A stretch of 64,000 nt of DNA from Marinifilum fragile JCM 15579 (GTDB lineage Bacteria > Bacteroidota > Bacteroidia > Bacteroidales > Marinifilaceae), in assembly GCF_001310955.1 (NCBI RefSeq), contig NZ_BAZX01000002.1, positions 1-64,000 of the forward strand, read 5' to 3'. Both the position numbers and the translations under genes were made by a program. The notes beneath the pieces are model-generated. The model was not told the origin of the DNA. It searched no databases and saw only the letters and a program-made list of their open reading frames with translations. Below, one piece after another: positions 35,113 to 44,840 of the stretch. Each line of letters starts with the position of its first letter. Position 1 is the stretch's first letter.

Positions 35113-37023
35113 ATGTACAAAGAATCCTCAGAACATCTGCTATTACGAATAAAAGAACTTGAAGATGAGTTAAAAGCTGTAAAACAATCATTTGGAGCAA
35201 AATCAGGTTTGGTAAAACATTTATTAAGAAATGCTAAAGGCCAAACACAAGAGTATTTATCTGTAATTGATACCGATTTCACTGTTGTTGAACTGAACCA
35301 AAATCGTTTAAAACAACTTACAAAAAAAAGAAACGAAATTATAGGTACTAAGTGCTATAAAGCTTTTTACGATTTGGATAAAGAATGTAAAGAATGTACT
35401 GTTAAAGAGGTTATAAGCTCAAGAAAAGCAAGTCGCTTTTTAAAATCATACGACTTTGACAATGCCATTAAATTTGAGGAAAAAACGGTCAGCCCAATTT
35501 TAAATGAAGAGGGGGTGGTTGAACGATTGGTTATTGAAAGTAAGGATATTAGTGGTTATTATCAACTTGTAGATAAAGTAGGACAAAGAGAAGAGTTTTT
35601 CAAAAATATATTTGAATCAGCTGGAGATGCATTTTTAATTCATGATTCCAATGGTAATATTTTGGATTTTGGTTCCAAATTGCCTGTTTTATTGGGTTAT
35701 AGCCAGGAGGAGTTTAAAAAACTATCGTTAATTGATATTGATGATCCTCGTTATTCTATGAAAATTGACAGTCGTCAGGAGCAGATGAAGGATAAGGATC
35801 ACTTGTTATTTGAAACTGAATTAATTCGCAAATCTGGAGTAAGGATACCTGTTGAAGTAAGTGCAACACTTATCCCGTTGCAAGGGGAAAAGTTGTTTTT
35901 TGTTTCTCTTCGTAATTTAGAAAAACGCAAAAAAGTAGAAGAAGATTTAAAAATAAGCGAAAAGCGTTTCAGAACTTTGGTAGAGAATGCTCCGGATCTG
36001 ATTATGCGATTTGATAAAAACTATAAACATCTTTTTGTCAATTCTGCAACGAAGACACTTTTGAATATTGAACCTGAGGAATTTATAGGGAAAACACACG
36101 AAGAACTTGGCTTTCCGGAACACATGTGTAAGTTTTGGGAAAAAGAGATGAAAAAAGTTTTTCTAAGCTCAAAGTTAAAAGTTGTTGAGTTCTCAATTCA
36201 GATCGATGGAGAAGACAAATATTTTGATTGGCAGCTAATTCCTGAGTTTGACGAAGAGGGTCAAACTGAAACTATTTTGGCTGTAGCCAGAGATATTACT
36301 GCTAGAAAATTAAATGAAAAGGCATTGGAAGATGCCGTGAAAACAAAGGACAAGTTCTTCTCCATTATCGCTCATGATTTGAAAAATCCTTTTAATGCGA
36401 TGTTACCTATCATACACATTTTAAAGGAAAACCATTTGGATATGCAAAGGGAACAGCTTTCTGAAATGATTGAATTAATCAATTCTTCGGTAAAGCAAGA
36501 ATACAACTTATTGAAAAACCTCTTGGAATGGTCAAGGGCGCAAACAGGGGCAATTAAATTAAAGCCCGAAAGAATTGAATTACGACAACTTTTTGAATCA
36601 AATTTACTACTTCATAGGGCAGTAGCTGAGAATAAAAATATTTCTATTGAAGTAAATGATCCTGAAAGTTACAATGTTTTGTCTGATAAATATATGCTCG
36701 AAACAGTTATTCGAAATTTGGTTTCGAATGCGTTAAAGTTTACCGAAACAGATGGAAATATAAAAATCCATATTACTGAGGATAAGAATCAGATTTTATG
36801 CAGTGTTCAGGATAATGGAATAGGAATAAGTCCTGAAAATCAGCAAAAACTATTCAGAATTGATACCAACTATACTCGATTGGGTACAAAAGATGAATCA
36901 GGAACAGGCTTAGGACTTATACTGTGTAAAGAGTTTGTGGAAAAAAACGGAGGTAGCATTACGGTGCAAAGTGAAGTAGCTGTAGGCAGCACTTTCACTT
37001 TTAGTTTGCCTAAAGCTCCTTAA
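35113..37023 (+). CDS. PAS-domain sensor histidine kinase (cytoplasmic)
   Basis: The 636-aa protein has no membrane segment. An N-terminal coiled coil (1-40) is followed by three PAS domains: about 45-150, containing KCYKAFYDLDKECKECTVKE; 165-280; and 285-400. HisKA follows with the phosphoacceptor in FFSIIAHDLKNPFNAM (about 415). HATPase_c has the N box NLVSNALKFTE, G1 VQDNGIGIS and G2 GTGLGLILCKEFV. The first PAS has a CY-x(9)-C-x2-C cysteine cluster, seen in PAS domains that may bind metal or a redox cofactor. The gene ends at the base before the convergent polyprenyl synthetase stop codon. No response regulator is adjacent. Confidence 0.93.
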   Translation: MYKESSEHLLLRIKELEDELKAVKQSFGAKSGLVKHLLRNAKGQTQEYLSVIDTDFTVVELNQNRLKQLTKKRNEIIGTKCYKAFYDLDKECKECTVKEVISSRKASRFLKSYDFDNAIKFEEKTVSPILNEEGVVERLVIESKDISGYYQLVDKVGQREEFFKNIFESAGDAFLIHDSNGNILDFGSKLPVLLGYSQEEFKKLSLIDIDDPRYSMKIDSRQEQMKDKDHLLFETELIRKSGVRIPVEVSATLIPLQGEKLFFVSLRNLEKRKKVEEDLKISEKRFRTLVENAPDLIMRFDKNYKHLFVNSATKTLLNIEPEEFIGKTHEELGFPEHMCKFWEKEMKKVFLSSKLKVVEFSIQIDGEDKYFDWQLIPEFDEEGQTETILAVARDITARKLNEKALEDAVKTKDKFFSIIAHDLKNPFNAMLPIIHILKENHLDMQREQLSEMIELINSSVKQEYNLLKNLLEWSRAQTGAIKLKPERIELRQLFESNLLLHRAVAENKNISIEVNDPESYNVLSDKYMLETVIRNLVSNALKFTETDGNIKIHITEDKNQILCSVQDNGIGISPENQQKLFRIDTNYTRLGTKDESGTGLGLILCKEFVEKNGGSITVQSEVAVGSTFTFSLPKAP

Positions 37024-38010
37024 TTATTTAGTTCTTGAGATGGTGTATTCAACTAGTTCCTGTAATGATACATTGGCTTCAGATTCAGAAAAATCAGATA
37101 AAATATCTAAAGCTTTTTGTTTGTATTCCAGCATTTTATCACGAGTATAGTCGATACCACCTTTTTCCTTCACAAACTGAATTAACTCATTAACTTTTTC
37201 AGAGTCTTTGTTGTGTTTTCGAATGATTTTAAGAGCCCATTTTCGCTCTTTATCAGCTACATTTCTTAGTACATAAATCAATGGGAGAGTAAGCTTTTTC
37301 TCTTTGATATCGTTACCTGTAGGCTTGCCAATATTGCCTTGTTTTTCGTAATCAAATAAATCATCCTTTATTTGGAAGGCAACTCCCAGGTATTCACCAA
37401 ATTTCTTTAGTTTATCTTGCTGATCTTTTGTTGCACCAACCGATAAAGCACCCAGTTGAGTACACGAGGCAATTAAGCTTGCCGTTTTCTTGTAAATAAT
37501 ATCAAAGTAAACATCTTCTGTAATATCCAGCTTGCGCGATTTTTCGAGCTGTAAAAGTTCACCTTCACTCATTTCTCTAACAGCATCTGAAACAACTTGT
37601 AACTGATCGTATTCCTTATTTTCCAACGCAACTAACAAGCCTTTTGAAAGCAAGAAATCGCCTACCAAAACCGCAGCTTTTGATTTCCAAAGTGCATTAA
37701 TGGAGAAAAAACCTCTTCTTTCGTAAGCCTCATCAACAACATCATCATGAATAAGTGTAGCAGTGTGTAGTAATTGAGTTAATGCTGCAGCAATGTACGT
37801 GGACTCTTGAATATCACCTATTAATTTGGCACTAAGAAAGGTAAGGATAGGTCTAACCTCTTTACCTTTACGTTTAATAATATAATTATTGATAATATCT
37901 AGTAAGCGAACTTTACTTTTCATCGATTTCTTAAAGTAAGAATCGAACTGTTTCATTTCCTTCTCAATAGGAGCTTTTATAATACTAATACTGCTTTTTT
38001 TCGAACTCAT
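37024..38010 (-). CDS. Polyprenyl synthetase (trans-isoprenyl diphosphate synthase)
   Basis: Condenses isopentenyl diphosphate units into long-chain prenyl diphosphates for menaquinone. The first aspartate-rich motif is TLIHDDVVDEAYERRG and the second is FQIKDDLFDYEKQG. The length is about 328 aa from ATG 38010 (MSSKKSSIS); an upstream ATG at 38019 would add three residues. Octaprenyl-type chain length is typical for the family but cannot be told here. Divergent from the ArsR gene; it ends flush against the histidine kinase gene. Confidence 0.93.
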   Translation of the reverse strand: MSSKKSSISIIKAPIEKEMKQFDSYFKKSMKSKVRLLDIINNYIIKRKGKEVRPILTFLSAKLIGDIQESTYIAAALTQLLHTATLIHDDVVDEAYERRGFFSINALWKSKAAVLVGDFLLSKGLLVALENKEYDQLQVVSDAVREMSEGELLQLEKSRKLDITEDVYFDIIYKKTASLIASCTQLGALSVGATKDQQDKLKKFGEYLGVAFQIKDDLFDYEKQGNIGKPTGNDIKEKKLTLPLIYVLRNVADKERKWALKIIRKHNKDSEKVNELIQFVKEKGGIDYTRDKMLEYKQKALDILSDFSESEANVSLQELVEYTISRTK

Positions 38011-38156
38011 AGAAACCAAAGTTAATAATTAAAACTTCTCATGGAAGACATGCTGGATCTAAATTTCCAGATACAAATATCTCGTTTTTATTAAGACTAC
38101 AAATAAATTATATACAAAACGAGAAATTTAAATATTTCGATATGATTATGGTTTTC

Positions 38157-38202
38157 ATTCACGAATATATTTATATATTTGCATTTGATAATTTACGTGA
38201 AT
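38157..38202 (+). promoter_or_regulatory. Promoter flanked by inverted repeats upstream of ArsR gene
   Basis: The -7 element TATATTTG (38174-38181) is bracketed by ATTCACG (38157-38163) and CGTGAAT (38196-38202), an exact 7-bp inverted pair. The arrangement fits an operator for the downstream ArsR-type repressor (autoregulation is inferred). The downstream arm ends 11 nt before the ATG. Confidence 0.55.
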
Positions 38203-38213
38203 AATTTTAGTGT

Positions 38214-38513
38214 ATGAAAATTAAAGAATTAGAACCTGAAAAACTAGAGATGGCGGCCAATATGCTAAAAGCAATCGCCCATCCAATGAGAATTGCAATT
38301 TTGGGTTATCTGGAAGATGGTAAGAAACTGACGGTGACTGAAATTCATGAATTACTAAAAATAGAACAATCTACAACTTCTCATCATTTGGGAATTTTAA
38401 AGGATAAAGGTGTGCTTTCATCAAAACGTGAGGGAAAAAACACTTATTATTTCTTAAAACACTGTAGTTTGAGTAATATTGTTGATTGCATCAGCAATTG
38501 CACACATGGATAA
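38214..38513 (+). CDS. ArsR/SmtB family transcriptional regulator
   Basis: A 99-aa winged-helix repressor. The core is ANMLKAIAHPMRIAILGYL, then KKLTVTEIHELLKIEQSTTSHHLGILKDKGVL as recognition helix and wing, then REGKNTYYFL. The C-terminal tail LKHCSLSNIVDCISNCTHG has three cysteines and two histidines, a plausible metal- or thiol-sensing site. The classical ArsR ELCVCDL motif is absent, so the inducer is not predictable. A terminator follows at once, so it is monocistronic. Confidence 0.92.
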   Translation: MKIKELEPEKLEMAANMLKAIAHPMRIAILGYLEDGKKLTVTEIHELLKIEQSTTSHHLGILKDKGVLSSKREGKNTYYFLKHCSLSNIVDCISNCTHG

Positions 38514-38520
38514 AGATTTA

Positions 38521-38545
38521 AAACCGGATGATGCCGGTTTTTTTT
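38521..38545 (+). terminator. ArsR gene terminator
   Basis: AAACCGG pairs with CCGGTTT around a 6-nt loop, followed by five more T residues. It lies 8 nt after the stop codon and only 12 nt before the queD start codon, so queD must use read-through or a promoter inside the ArsR gene. Confidence 0.85.
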
Positions 38546-38557
38546 ATGAAATAAACA

Positions 38558-39007
38558 ATGGCAAAAATTAGATTAACAAAAGAGTTCCGCTTTGAAATGG
38601 CACACGCTTTATGGAACTATGATGGACTGTGTAAAAACATTCATGGTCATTCTTACATTTTGTTTGTTACAGTAATTGGAGAGCCCATTATTGATAAAAC
38701 AAATCCTAAATTGGGAATGGTAATGGATTTTGGAGAATTGAAGGGAATAGTATCAGAGGAAATTGTTGATCAACTTGATCATGCATTGGTTCTTAGCAAG
38801 GATACTCCAAATATCGATCAATTGAGTATTCCACAAATGTTCGATCGTTTTTTTGTGATGGATTACCAGCCAACTTGCGAAAATATGATTGCCGATTTTG
38901 CGGATAGGATTAGGGCTAGACTACCTAAAGGAGTGGAGCTTCATTCATTGAAACTGCACGAAACAGCAACCTCCTTTGCAGAGTGGTATGCTTCCGATAA
39001 TGAATAA
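38558..39007 (+). CDS. queD: 6-carboxy-5,6,7,8-tetrahydropterin synthase (QueD/PTPS family)
   Basis: Zinc enzyme of queuosine biosynthesis that converts dihydroneopterin triphosphate to carboxytetrahydropterin. The 149-aa protein shows the zinc histidines (FEMAHALW, NIHGHSYIL), the catalytic cysteine in DGLCKNIHGH, the substrate-binding QLDHALVL and the C-terminal LHETATSFAEWY. No other queuosine genes are adjacent, and the length is standard. Confidence 0.93.
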   Translation: MAKIRLTKEFRFEMAHALWNYDGLCKNIHGHSYILFVTVIGEPIIDKTNPKLGMVMDFGELKGIVSEEIVDQLDHALVLSKDTPNIDQLSIPQMFDRFFVMDYQPTCENMIADFADRIRARLPKGVELHSLKLHETATSFAEWYASDNE

Positions 39008-39028
39008 TACCGTAAAAAACATAGGATG

Positions 39029-39056
39029 AGCCCGAATTATAGATTCGGGCTTTTTT
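39029..39056 (+). terminator. queD terminator
   Basis: AGCCCGAAT pairs with ATTCGGGCT (9 bp, 5-nt loop) followed by six T residues. It separates queD from polA. Confidence 0.92.
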
Positions 39057-39173
39057 ATTGCCCTTAATTTACATTCCATCTTGGAATTATTCATTAATAT
39101 TTACTCATTGATAATTGCGATAGCAGTATTATCTTGTATTTTTGTTTGAATACATTTAATACATACATTTTTT

Positions 39174-41945
39174 ATGCACTCATCAGCTAGTAATTCCGGC
39201 AAAAAGCTATTTTTATTAGATGCTTTTGCTGATATACAGATCGTATTACGCATTTATCAAAAATCCAAGGTTTACTTCAACTGGCATTAATTCTTCTGCT
39301 ATGCTTGGATTTACCAATACTCTGCTTGAAGTTTTGGAGAAAGAAAAACCATCACATATTGCGGTTGTTTTTGATCCTGTTGGACCAACTTTTCGTCATG
39401 AGATGTTCAAAGAGTACAAAGCGCAGCGTCCGCCTATGCCTGAGGATCTTCGTAAATCCATTCCTTACATTAAAAGTATAATTCAAGGTTTTAATATTCC
39501 TGAATTGGATGTGGAAGGTTTTGAAGCAGATGATGTTATTGGAACCCTTGCAAAAAAAGCAGAAAAGAAAGGCTATACGGTTTACATGATGACACCCGAT
39601 AAGGATTATGCCCAGTTGGTGAGTGAAAATATTTTCATGTACAAGCCCAAACGATCAGGAAAAGAGGTGGAAGTTTGGGGAATTCCCGAGATTAAAGAAA
39701 ACTTTGGTGTCGATCATCCAGATCAGATCATCGATTACCTTGGTTTGATGGGAGATTCTGCTGATAATATTCCAGGTTGCCCAGGTATTGGCCCAAAGAC
39801 AGCACAAAAATTGATTGGATTGTATAAATCCATAGATGGACTCTATGAGAATACTGATCAGTTAAAAGGCAAGCAGAAAGAAAAAATTGTGGCTTCGGAA
39901 GAGCAGGTTCGATTTTCGAAAGAGTTGGCAAAAATTGCATTGAATGCTCCTATAGATTTCGATGAAGAGAAATTTAAATTGATCGATTTCGATGAAGCCA
40001 AGTTAAGAGCTGTTTTTAAGGAATTGGAATTTTTTACAATTGCTGAAAGAGTATTTAAAAATCAAGCTGATCTTTTTGTCTCACAGACTGAGAAATCTAC
40101 GGATAGTATTCCGATAGAGGAAAAAGAAATGATTCTCAGAGATGTAAAATCATTAAATTGTAAGTTTTTCACGCTTGATAATGAGCAAGTAAGAGCTGAT
40201 TTGAAAGCAGAATTATGTGTTCAAAAAGAATTTGCTTTTAGAACAGTTTTGTCTGATTCCGATCCAAACACTTCAAAATTGAGAGGAATGTGCTTCTCAT
40301 TTAAGAGTGACAAGTCTTTTTTTGTTCCATTTCCTGAAAATTCAGAGGAAGCCAAAAAAGTGGCTCAGGAATTCAAATACATTTTCGAAGATGAAAAAAT
40401 CATCAAAATTGGACATGATTGCAAAAAAGACATTTTGGCACTTCGTTGGTTGGGTTGCGAAGTAAAAGCACCAATTTTCGATACTATGATTGCTCATTAT
40501 CTGATTCAACCGGAATTAAAGCATGAATTTTCATTTGTGGCCAATTCTGTATTAAACTACAATGTAATTCAAGAAGAAGAGAAAGGGAAGGGTAAAAAAG
40601 CTCAACTGAGTTTGATGTTGGATGAAGAACCTGTTAAGCATGATCAGTATTGCGAAGAAGTTGTGCTGGGTTTAGAGCTTAAATCAGAGCTTGAAAAGCA
40701 AATGGAGCTAATGGCCTAATGAAGCTGTTTAATGAGATAGAAATGCCTTTAATGAGCATTTTGGCCGATATGGAATTCAATGGTGTATCAATAGATGTTC
40801 CAACTCTAAATGATTACGCCAAAGTGCTAAATGAAGAGGTAAATGGGATTGAGGCTGAAATTAAAGAATTAGCGGGTGTGGAATTCAATGTAGCATCACC
40901 AAAGCAATTGGGAGAGGTGTTGTTTGAGAGGATGGAATTAGACAGCAAGGCCAAGAAAACCAAGTCTGGACAGTACTCAACTTCCGAAGCTGTACTAGCC
41001 AAACTAAAGGGCAAGCATGAAATCATTCAAAAAATTATGGATTTCAGATCACTGAAAAAATTGATTTCAACTTACGTAGAAGCTTTACCAACCTATATTA
41101 ATCAGGTGTCTGGCAAAATTCATACTTCATTTAATCAGGCGGAAGCCGCAACGGGTCGATTGAGTTCTACAAATCCAAACCTGCAGAACATTCCAATTCG
41201 AACAGAGCAAGGAAGATATATTCGTAAAGCATTTGTTCCTTCAACAGAAGATCATGTATTTCTTTCTGCCGATTATTCGCAGGTAGAATTGCGTTTGATG
41301 GCTCACATGAGCAAAGATCAAAACATGATAGATGCCTTTAATCATGCTGCAGATTTCCATCAGGCAACGGCCGCAAAAATCTACAAGCTGCCAATTGAAG
41401 AGGTAAGCAAGGAAATGCGATCTCGTGCCAAAACTGCCAATTTTGGAATTATCTACGGTATTTCGGCCTGGGGATTGGCCGAACGATTGGACATCTCGAG
41501 AAAGGAAGGAAAAGAGCTTAAAGATGGCTATTTTGAATCTTATCCCGAGGTAAAGGCCTTTATGGAAGCCAGCATTGAGAAGGCACGTGAGAACGAATTT
41601 GTGGAGACTTTGATGGGACGACGTAGGTATTTAAAAGATATCAACTCCAGCAATGCCATTGTACGTGGAGTAGCCGAACGAAATGCTATTAATGCTCCCA
41701 TTCAGGGATCAGCTGCCGATGTAATTAAAATTGCAATGATTAATATCGATAGACGTATGAAAAAGGAGGGAATGCAGTCGAAAATGATCATTCAAGTGCA
41801 TGATGAATTGAACTTTGATTGTTTAAAATCCGAATTGGAACAAATGAAGGTAATCCTTCGTGAAGAGATGGAAAATGCAGTTCAATTATCGGTTCCACTT
41901 ATCGTTGATATGGGAGTAGGAGAGAACTGGCTGGAAGCGCATTAA
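39174..41945 (+). pseudogene. polA: DNA polymerase I, disrupted by two frameshifts
   Basis: Replication and repair polymerase with 5' nuclease, 3'-5' exonuclease and polymerase domains. The true start is ATG 39174 (MHSSASNSGKKLFLLDAF). At 39228-39231 the frame shifts: GCTGATATAC is read where FALIYRSYYAFIK is expected, consistent with two missing bases. The 5' nuclease (PDKDYAQLVSENIFMYKP, GIGPKTAQKLIGLY) and exonuclease-like domain follow. At 40710-40711 one A is missing, and MELNGLMKLFNEIEMPL would be restored. The polymerase motifs are intact in the last frame: DYSQVELRLMAHMS, RSRAKTANFGIIYG and QVHDELNFD. Repaired length is about 924 aa. Such a gene would hardly be lost twice without further decay, so sequence error is likely. 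Confidence 0.93.
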
Positions 41946-41948
41946 AGA

Positions 41949-42530
41949 ATGGAATCTAAAAATATGATGATTAGAAAGGCGAAGGTAGAAGATTCTGGAG
42001 CAATTGCAACATATATGATGTTGGCAATGGAGGATATTGTTTATAAGTTTATTGGAGAAAATTCATTTGAAAAGGCAATTCAACTTATAGAGAACTTGGT
42101 TAGCAAAGAAGCAAATCAATATTCTTATGAAAATTGTTGGGTAGTAGAAAAAAACAAGCAAATAGTTGCAGTAGCCAATATTTACGATGGAGGGAATTTA
42201 TATGATCTTAGAAAAACTGTTGCTGATCAAATAAAGATGATGTTTAACATGGAATTCAATCCGGAGGATGAAACACAAAATGGAGAGTATTATATCGACT
42301 GTATAGGTGTACATCCTGATTGGCAAGGTAAAGGTTTAGGCACTAAATTACTTCAATTTTTGATTGACGAATATGTTTGTAAAAAACAGGTAACAATTGG
42401 TTTGTTAGTAGATAATGATAACCCAAAAGCAAAAAGATTGTATTTAAATTTGGGCTTTGAAATCATTGGCCCAAAGATTCTGGCAGGGAAAAAGATGGAG
42501 CATTTACAAATAAAAAGATGTTCATCTTAG
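41949..42530 (+). CDS. GNAT family N-acetyltransferase
   Basis: A 193-aa acetyltransferase using acetyl-CoA on an unknown amine. The acetyl-CoA-binding motif A reads YIDCIGVHPDWQGKGLGTKLLQFL (Q/RxxGxG/A present as QGKGLG), followed by the C-terminal AKRLYLNLGFEIIG. It starts 3 nt after polA and is probably cotranscribed. A bidirectional terminator separates it from the convergent S41 protease gene. Confidence 0.9.
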   Translation: MESKNMMIRKAKVEDSGAIATYMMLAMEDIVYKFIGENSFEKAIQLIENLVSKEANQYSYENCWVVEKNKQIVAVANIYDGGNLYDLRKTVADQIKMMFNMEFNPEDETQNGEYYIDCIGVHPDWQGKGLGTKLLQFLIDEYVCKKQVTIGLLVDNDNPKAKRLYLNLGFEIIGPKILAGKKMEHLQIKRCSS

Positions 42531-42547
42531 TCGATAAAATATTAAAA

Positions 42548-42585
42548 AAAAAGCTCATTCCTTCCATAGAAAGAATGAGCTTTTT
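42548..42585. terminator. Bidirectional terminator between GNAT and S41 genes
   Basis: AAAAAGCTCATTC and GAATGAGCTTTTT form a 13-bp stem with a 12-nt loop, giving T-runs on both strands. It fits the convergent gene arrangement on either side. Confidence 0.92.
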
Positions 42586-42640
42586 AAATATCAATTTATT
42601 AGCTTCAGGCAATTATTTTATTCTTTGCCTTATCTACTTT

Positions 42641-44329
42641 TTACTTATTGATTGCATGTAATCCAATACTGCCATTCAAAATACCAGTGTATTCGCTATT
42701 GTTTTCAAGAACTTCGATGGCACGTAATAAAGCCTTATCCTCACGCAAGCTGAATTCAATTCCACCTTTTTGGTAGTGATATCTCTTCACGATTTCGTGA
42801 GCCAGAAGCTCTTTTAATTCGTCTTTGAATCTTTCTATGTCACGATCTAAATTTGGTGCTAATTTCGCCTCTAAAGCTGCAAATTCATCAGTAGAGATAT
42901 CAAAGTTTTTCTCTCCCTTGGCCGATTCCTTCAGAGCTTTTAAGATCTCAGTACTTTCTGATTTGTACGTGAAGTCTTTACTTTCCTTCACAAACGCTAC
43001 AAATTCATTAAAAAGTTCATCACTAACCTCAAATTCTTTAGCTGATGCAATACTCTCATTTCTGTTTGCATAAAGGGTCGCAAAATCAAAGAACATGAAA
43101 TCACGTATCATATTTACACTTAAAATACTATAGGTCTCAGGATCTATTTTTACATCAGGAAGAATACCTCCACCATCGTATACTGAGCGGCCATTTTTTG
43201 TATGGTATTCTGTAATCAAGGAATCAGCAATTTTACCAACACTTCCATCTTCGTTTCTATGGCTGTAATCCAAAGCCTGAATACATCTTCCACTAGGAAT
43301 GTAATATTTGGCTGTAGTAACCTTTAATTTGGTGTTGTAAGTAAGATTTCGGGTTGTTTGAACCAATCCCTTTCCAAATGTTCTGTTACCGATCACAACG
43401 CCTCTGTCAAGATCTTGAATTGCTCCAGAAACAATTTCAGATGCTGAAGCCGATCCTCTGTTCACCAATACGGCGATAGGAATTTCTGAATCAACAGGTG
43501 ACTTTGTTGCTTTGTAGCTCTTGTCCCACTTCGATACTTTTCCTTTTGTACTTACAATATCTTCACCTTTATTCACAAATAGGTTGGTAATTTCAATTGC
43601 CTGATCAAGCAAACCTCCTGGATTTCCTCTTAAATCCAGTACAATTGATTTTGCATTTTGTTCTTTTAACTCTTTCAATGCATTTTTAACTTCACCTGCC
43701 GACTTATTAGTAAATTGGTTTAGATGAATGTATCCAATTGAGTCGGTAAGCATGCCATAATACGGAACCGATTTTAGCTGAATTTTTTCGCGAACCAACT
43801 TTTTCTCCATGGTTTTCTTTACACCAGGGCGCTTAATTTTAATGGTAAGAGGAACGTTTGGTTGTCCTTTTAAAAGATTGCTAACATCATCCGTACTTTT
43901 ATCCTTTACAGAAGTTCCGTTAATTTCAAGCATCACATCACCTGCTTTTAAGCCAGATGTGTAGGCAGGAAATCCTTCATAAGGCTCTGCAATAATGACT
44001 TCACCTTTATGTTTGCTGATTAAAGCTCCAATTCCAGCATACTCACCAGTGGTCATCAATTTAAAATCTTCAATTTCCGATTCTGATATGTATGTGGTAT
44101 ATGGATCGAGAGTTTTCAGCATGGCATCCATACTCTTTTTTACCAAATCACCTGGATCAATCTCATCTACATAAAACAAGTTCAATTCTCTGAACATAGT
44201 GTAGTAAATATTCAGGTTTTTACTGATTTCAAAATTTCTCTCATCCCTGCTGAACCCGAAAAATGCTGCACTACAAAACAGTAGAATAGCCAGCATCCAA
44301 ATGGCTCCTCTTTTTCCTCGAAGCTTCAT
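42641..44329 (-). CDS. S41 family C-terminal processing peptidase
   Basis: A periplasmic tail-specific protease, 562 aa. A signal anchor or signal peptide lies at residues 7-27 (GAIWMLAILLFCSAAFFGFS). A PDZ domain follows (GIGALISKHKGEVIIAEPYEGFPAYTSGLKAGD, about 95-175). The catalytic core has LDLRGNPGGLLDQAIEI and the serine in VNRGSASASEIVSGA, with the lysine in GNRTFGKGLVQTTR. A C-terminal helical region completes it. It is a single-gene transcript with a -7 element TATATTTG upstream. Confidence 0.95.
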   Translation of the reverse strand: MKLRGKRGAIWMLAILLFCSAAFFGFSRDERNFEISKNLNIYYTMFRELNLFYVDEIDPGDLVKKSMDAMLKTLDPYTTYISESEIEDFKLMTTGEYAGIGALISKHKGEVIIAEPYEGFPAYTSGLKAGDVMLEINGTSVKDKSTDDVSNLLKGQPNVPLTIKIKRPGVKKTMEKKLVREKIQLKSVPYYGMLTDSIGYIHLNQFTNKSAGEVKNALKELKEQNAKSIVLDLRGNPGGLLDQAIEITNLFVNKGEDIVSTKGKVSKWDKSYKATKSPVDSEIPIAVLVNRGSASASEIVSGAIQDLDRGVVIGNRTFGKGLVQTTRNLTYNTKLKVTTAKYYIPSGRCIQALDYSHRNEDGSVGKIADSLITEYHTKNGRSVYDGGGILPDVKIDPETYSILSVNMIRDFMFFDFATLYANRNESIASAKEFEVSDELFNEFVAFVKESKDFTYKSESTEILKALKESAKGEKNFDISTDEFAALEAKLAPNLDRDIERFKDELKELLAHEIVKRYHYQKGGIEFSLREDKALLRAIEVLENNSEYTGILNGSIGLHAINK

Positions 44330-44427
44330 ATATTTCTTTTTTAATTGATATTTTTAATTAACCCTTGCGGAGATTTCCCTATCACACACTAATTACTTAG
44401 CAGTATCTTTTTATTAGTAGGTAATAA

Positions 44428-44435
44428 CAAATATA
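44428..44435 (-). promoter_or_regulatory. Probable promoter -7 element of the S41 protease gene
   Basis: Read on the minus strand, TATATTTG is an exact match to TAnnTTTG, about 99 nt upstream of the S41 start codon. Confidence 0.5.
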
Positions 44436-44597
44436 GGCAATCCCAATGGAAATCTAACACCTTTAACATTTCTTAACCCTATTGCATTGAATTACAATGA
44501 ATGTGCCAGAATAATTCCTAATAAGCTTACGATTAACGGGCTAAATAGTTTTTTCTAATTGTAGATGATTATTCTGCTTATATCTTAATTCTCTTTT

Positions 44598-44840
44598 TTA
44601 AGGAACCGGATCATGACCATGTCCGCCCCAGGGATGACAGGATAAAATTCTTTTGATGGCAAGATAGGATCCTTTAAAAGGACCGTGTTTTTTTAAAGCT
44701 TGAATGGCGTAGGAAGAACAGGTAGGAGTGTACCTACAAGCAGAAGGAGTAAGGGGAGAAATAAAATACTGATAGAACTTAATCGGCAGAATCATGATGA
44801 ACAGAATTGCCTGCTTCAGTAGGTTTAGAATGTTTTTCAT
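44598..44840 (-). CDS. yidD: Membrane protein insertion efficiency factor YidD
   Basis: The 80-aa protein has the UPF0161/YidD pattern: [39 protein letters not shown] with three conserved cysteines, and [13 protein letters not shown] at the end. It assists YidC-dependent insertion. Its start overlaps the 3' end of rnpA by about 60 nt in another frame, a common arrangement. Confidence 0.95.
   Translation of the reverse strand: MKNILNLLKQAILFIMILPIKFYQYFISPLTPSACRYTPTCSSYAIQALKKHGPFKGSYLAIKRILSCHPWGGHGHDPVP

Noticed and set aside
41585-41596. CACGTG with a partial right arm inside polA as third parS site
   Set aside because: Only one arm resembles the consensus (GAGAAC), the left arm (GAAGG) does not, and the position is coding.
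40719-41945. Separate gene for the polymerase domain of DNA polymerase I
   Set aside because: Its apparent ATG coincides with a frame break. One inserted A restores a continuous polA, so it is the 3' part of one gene.
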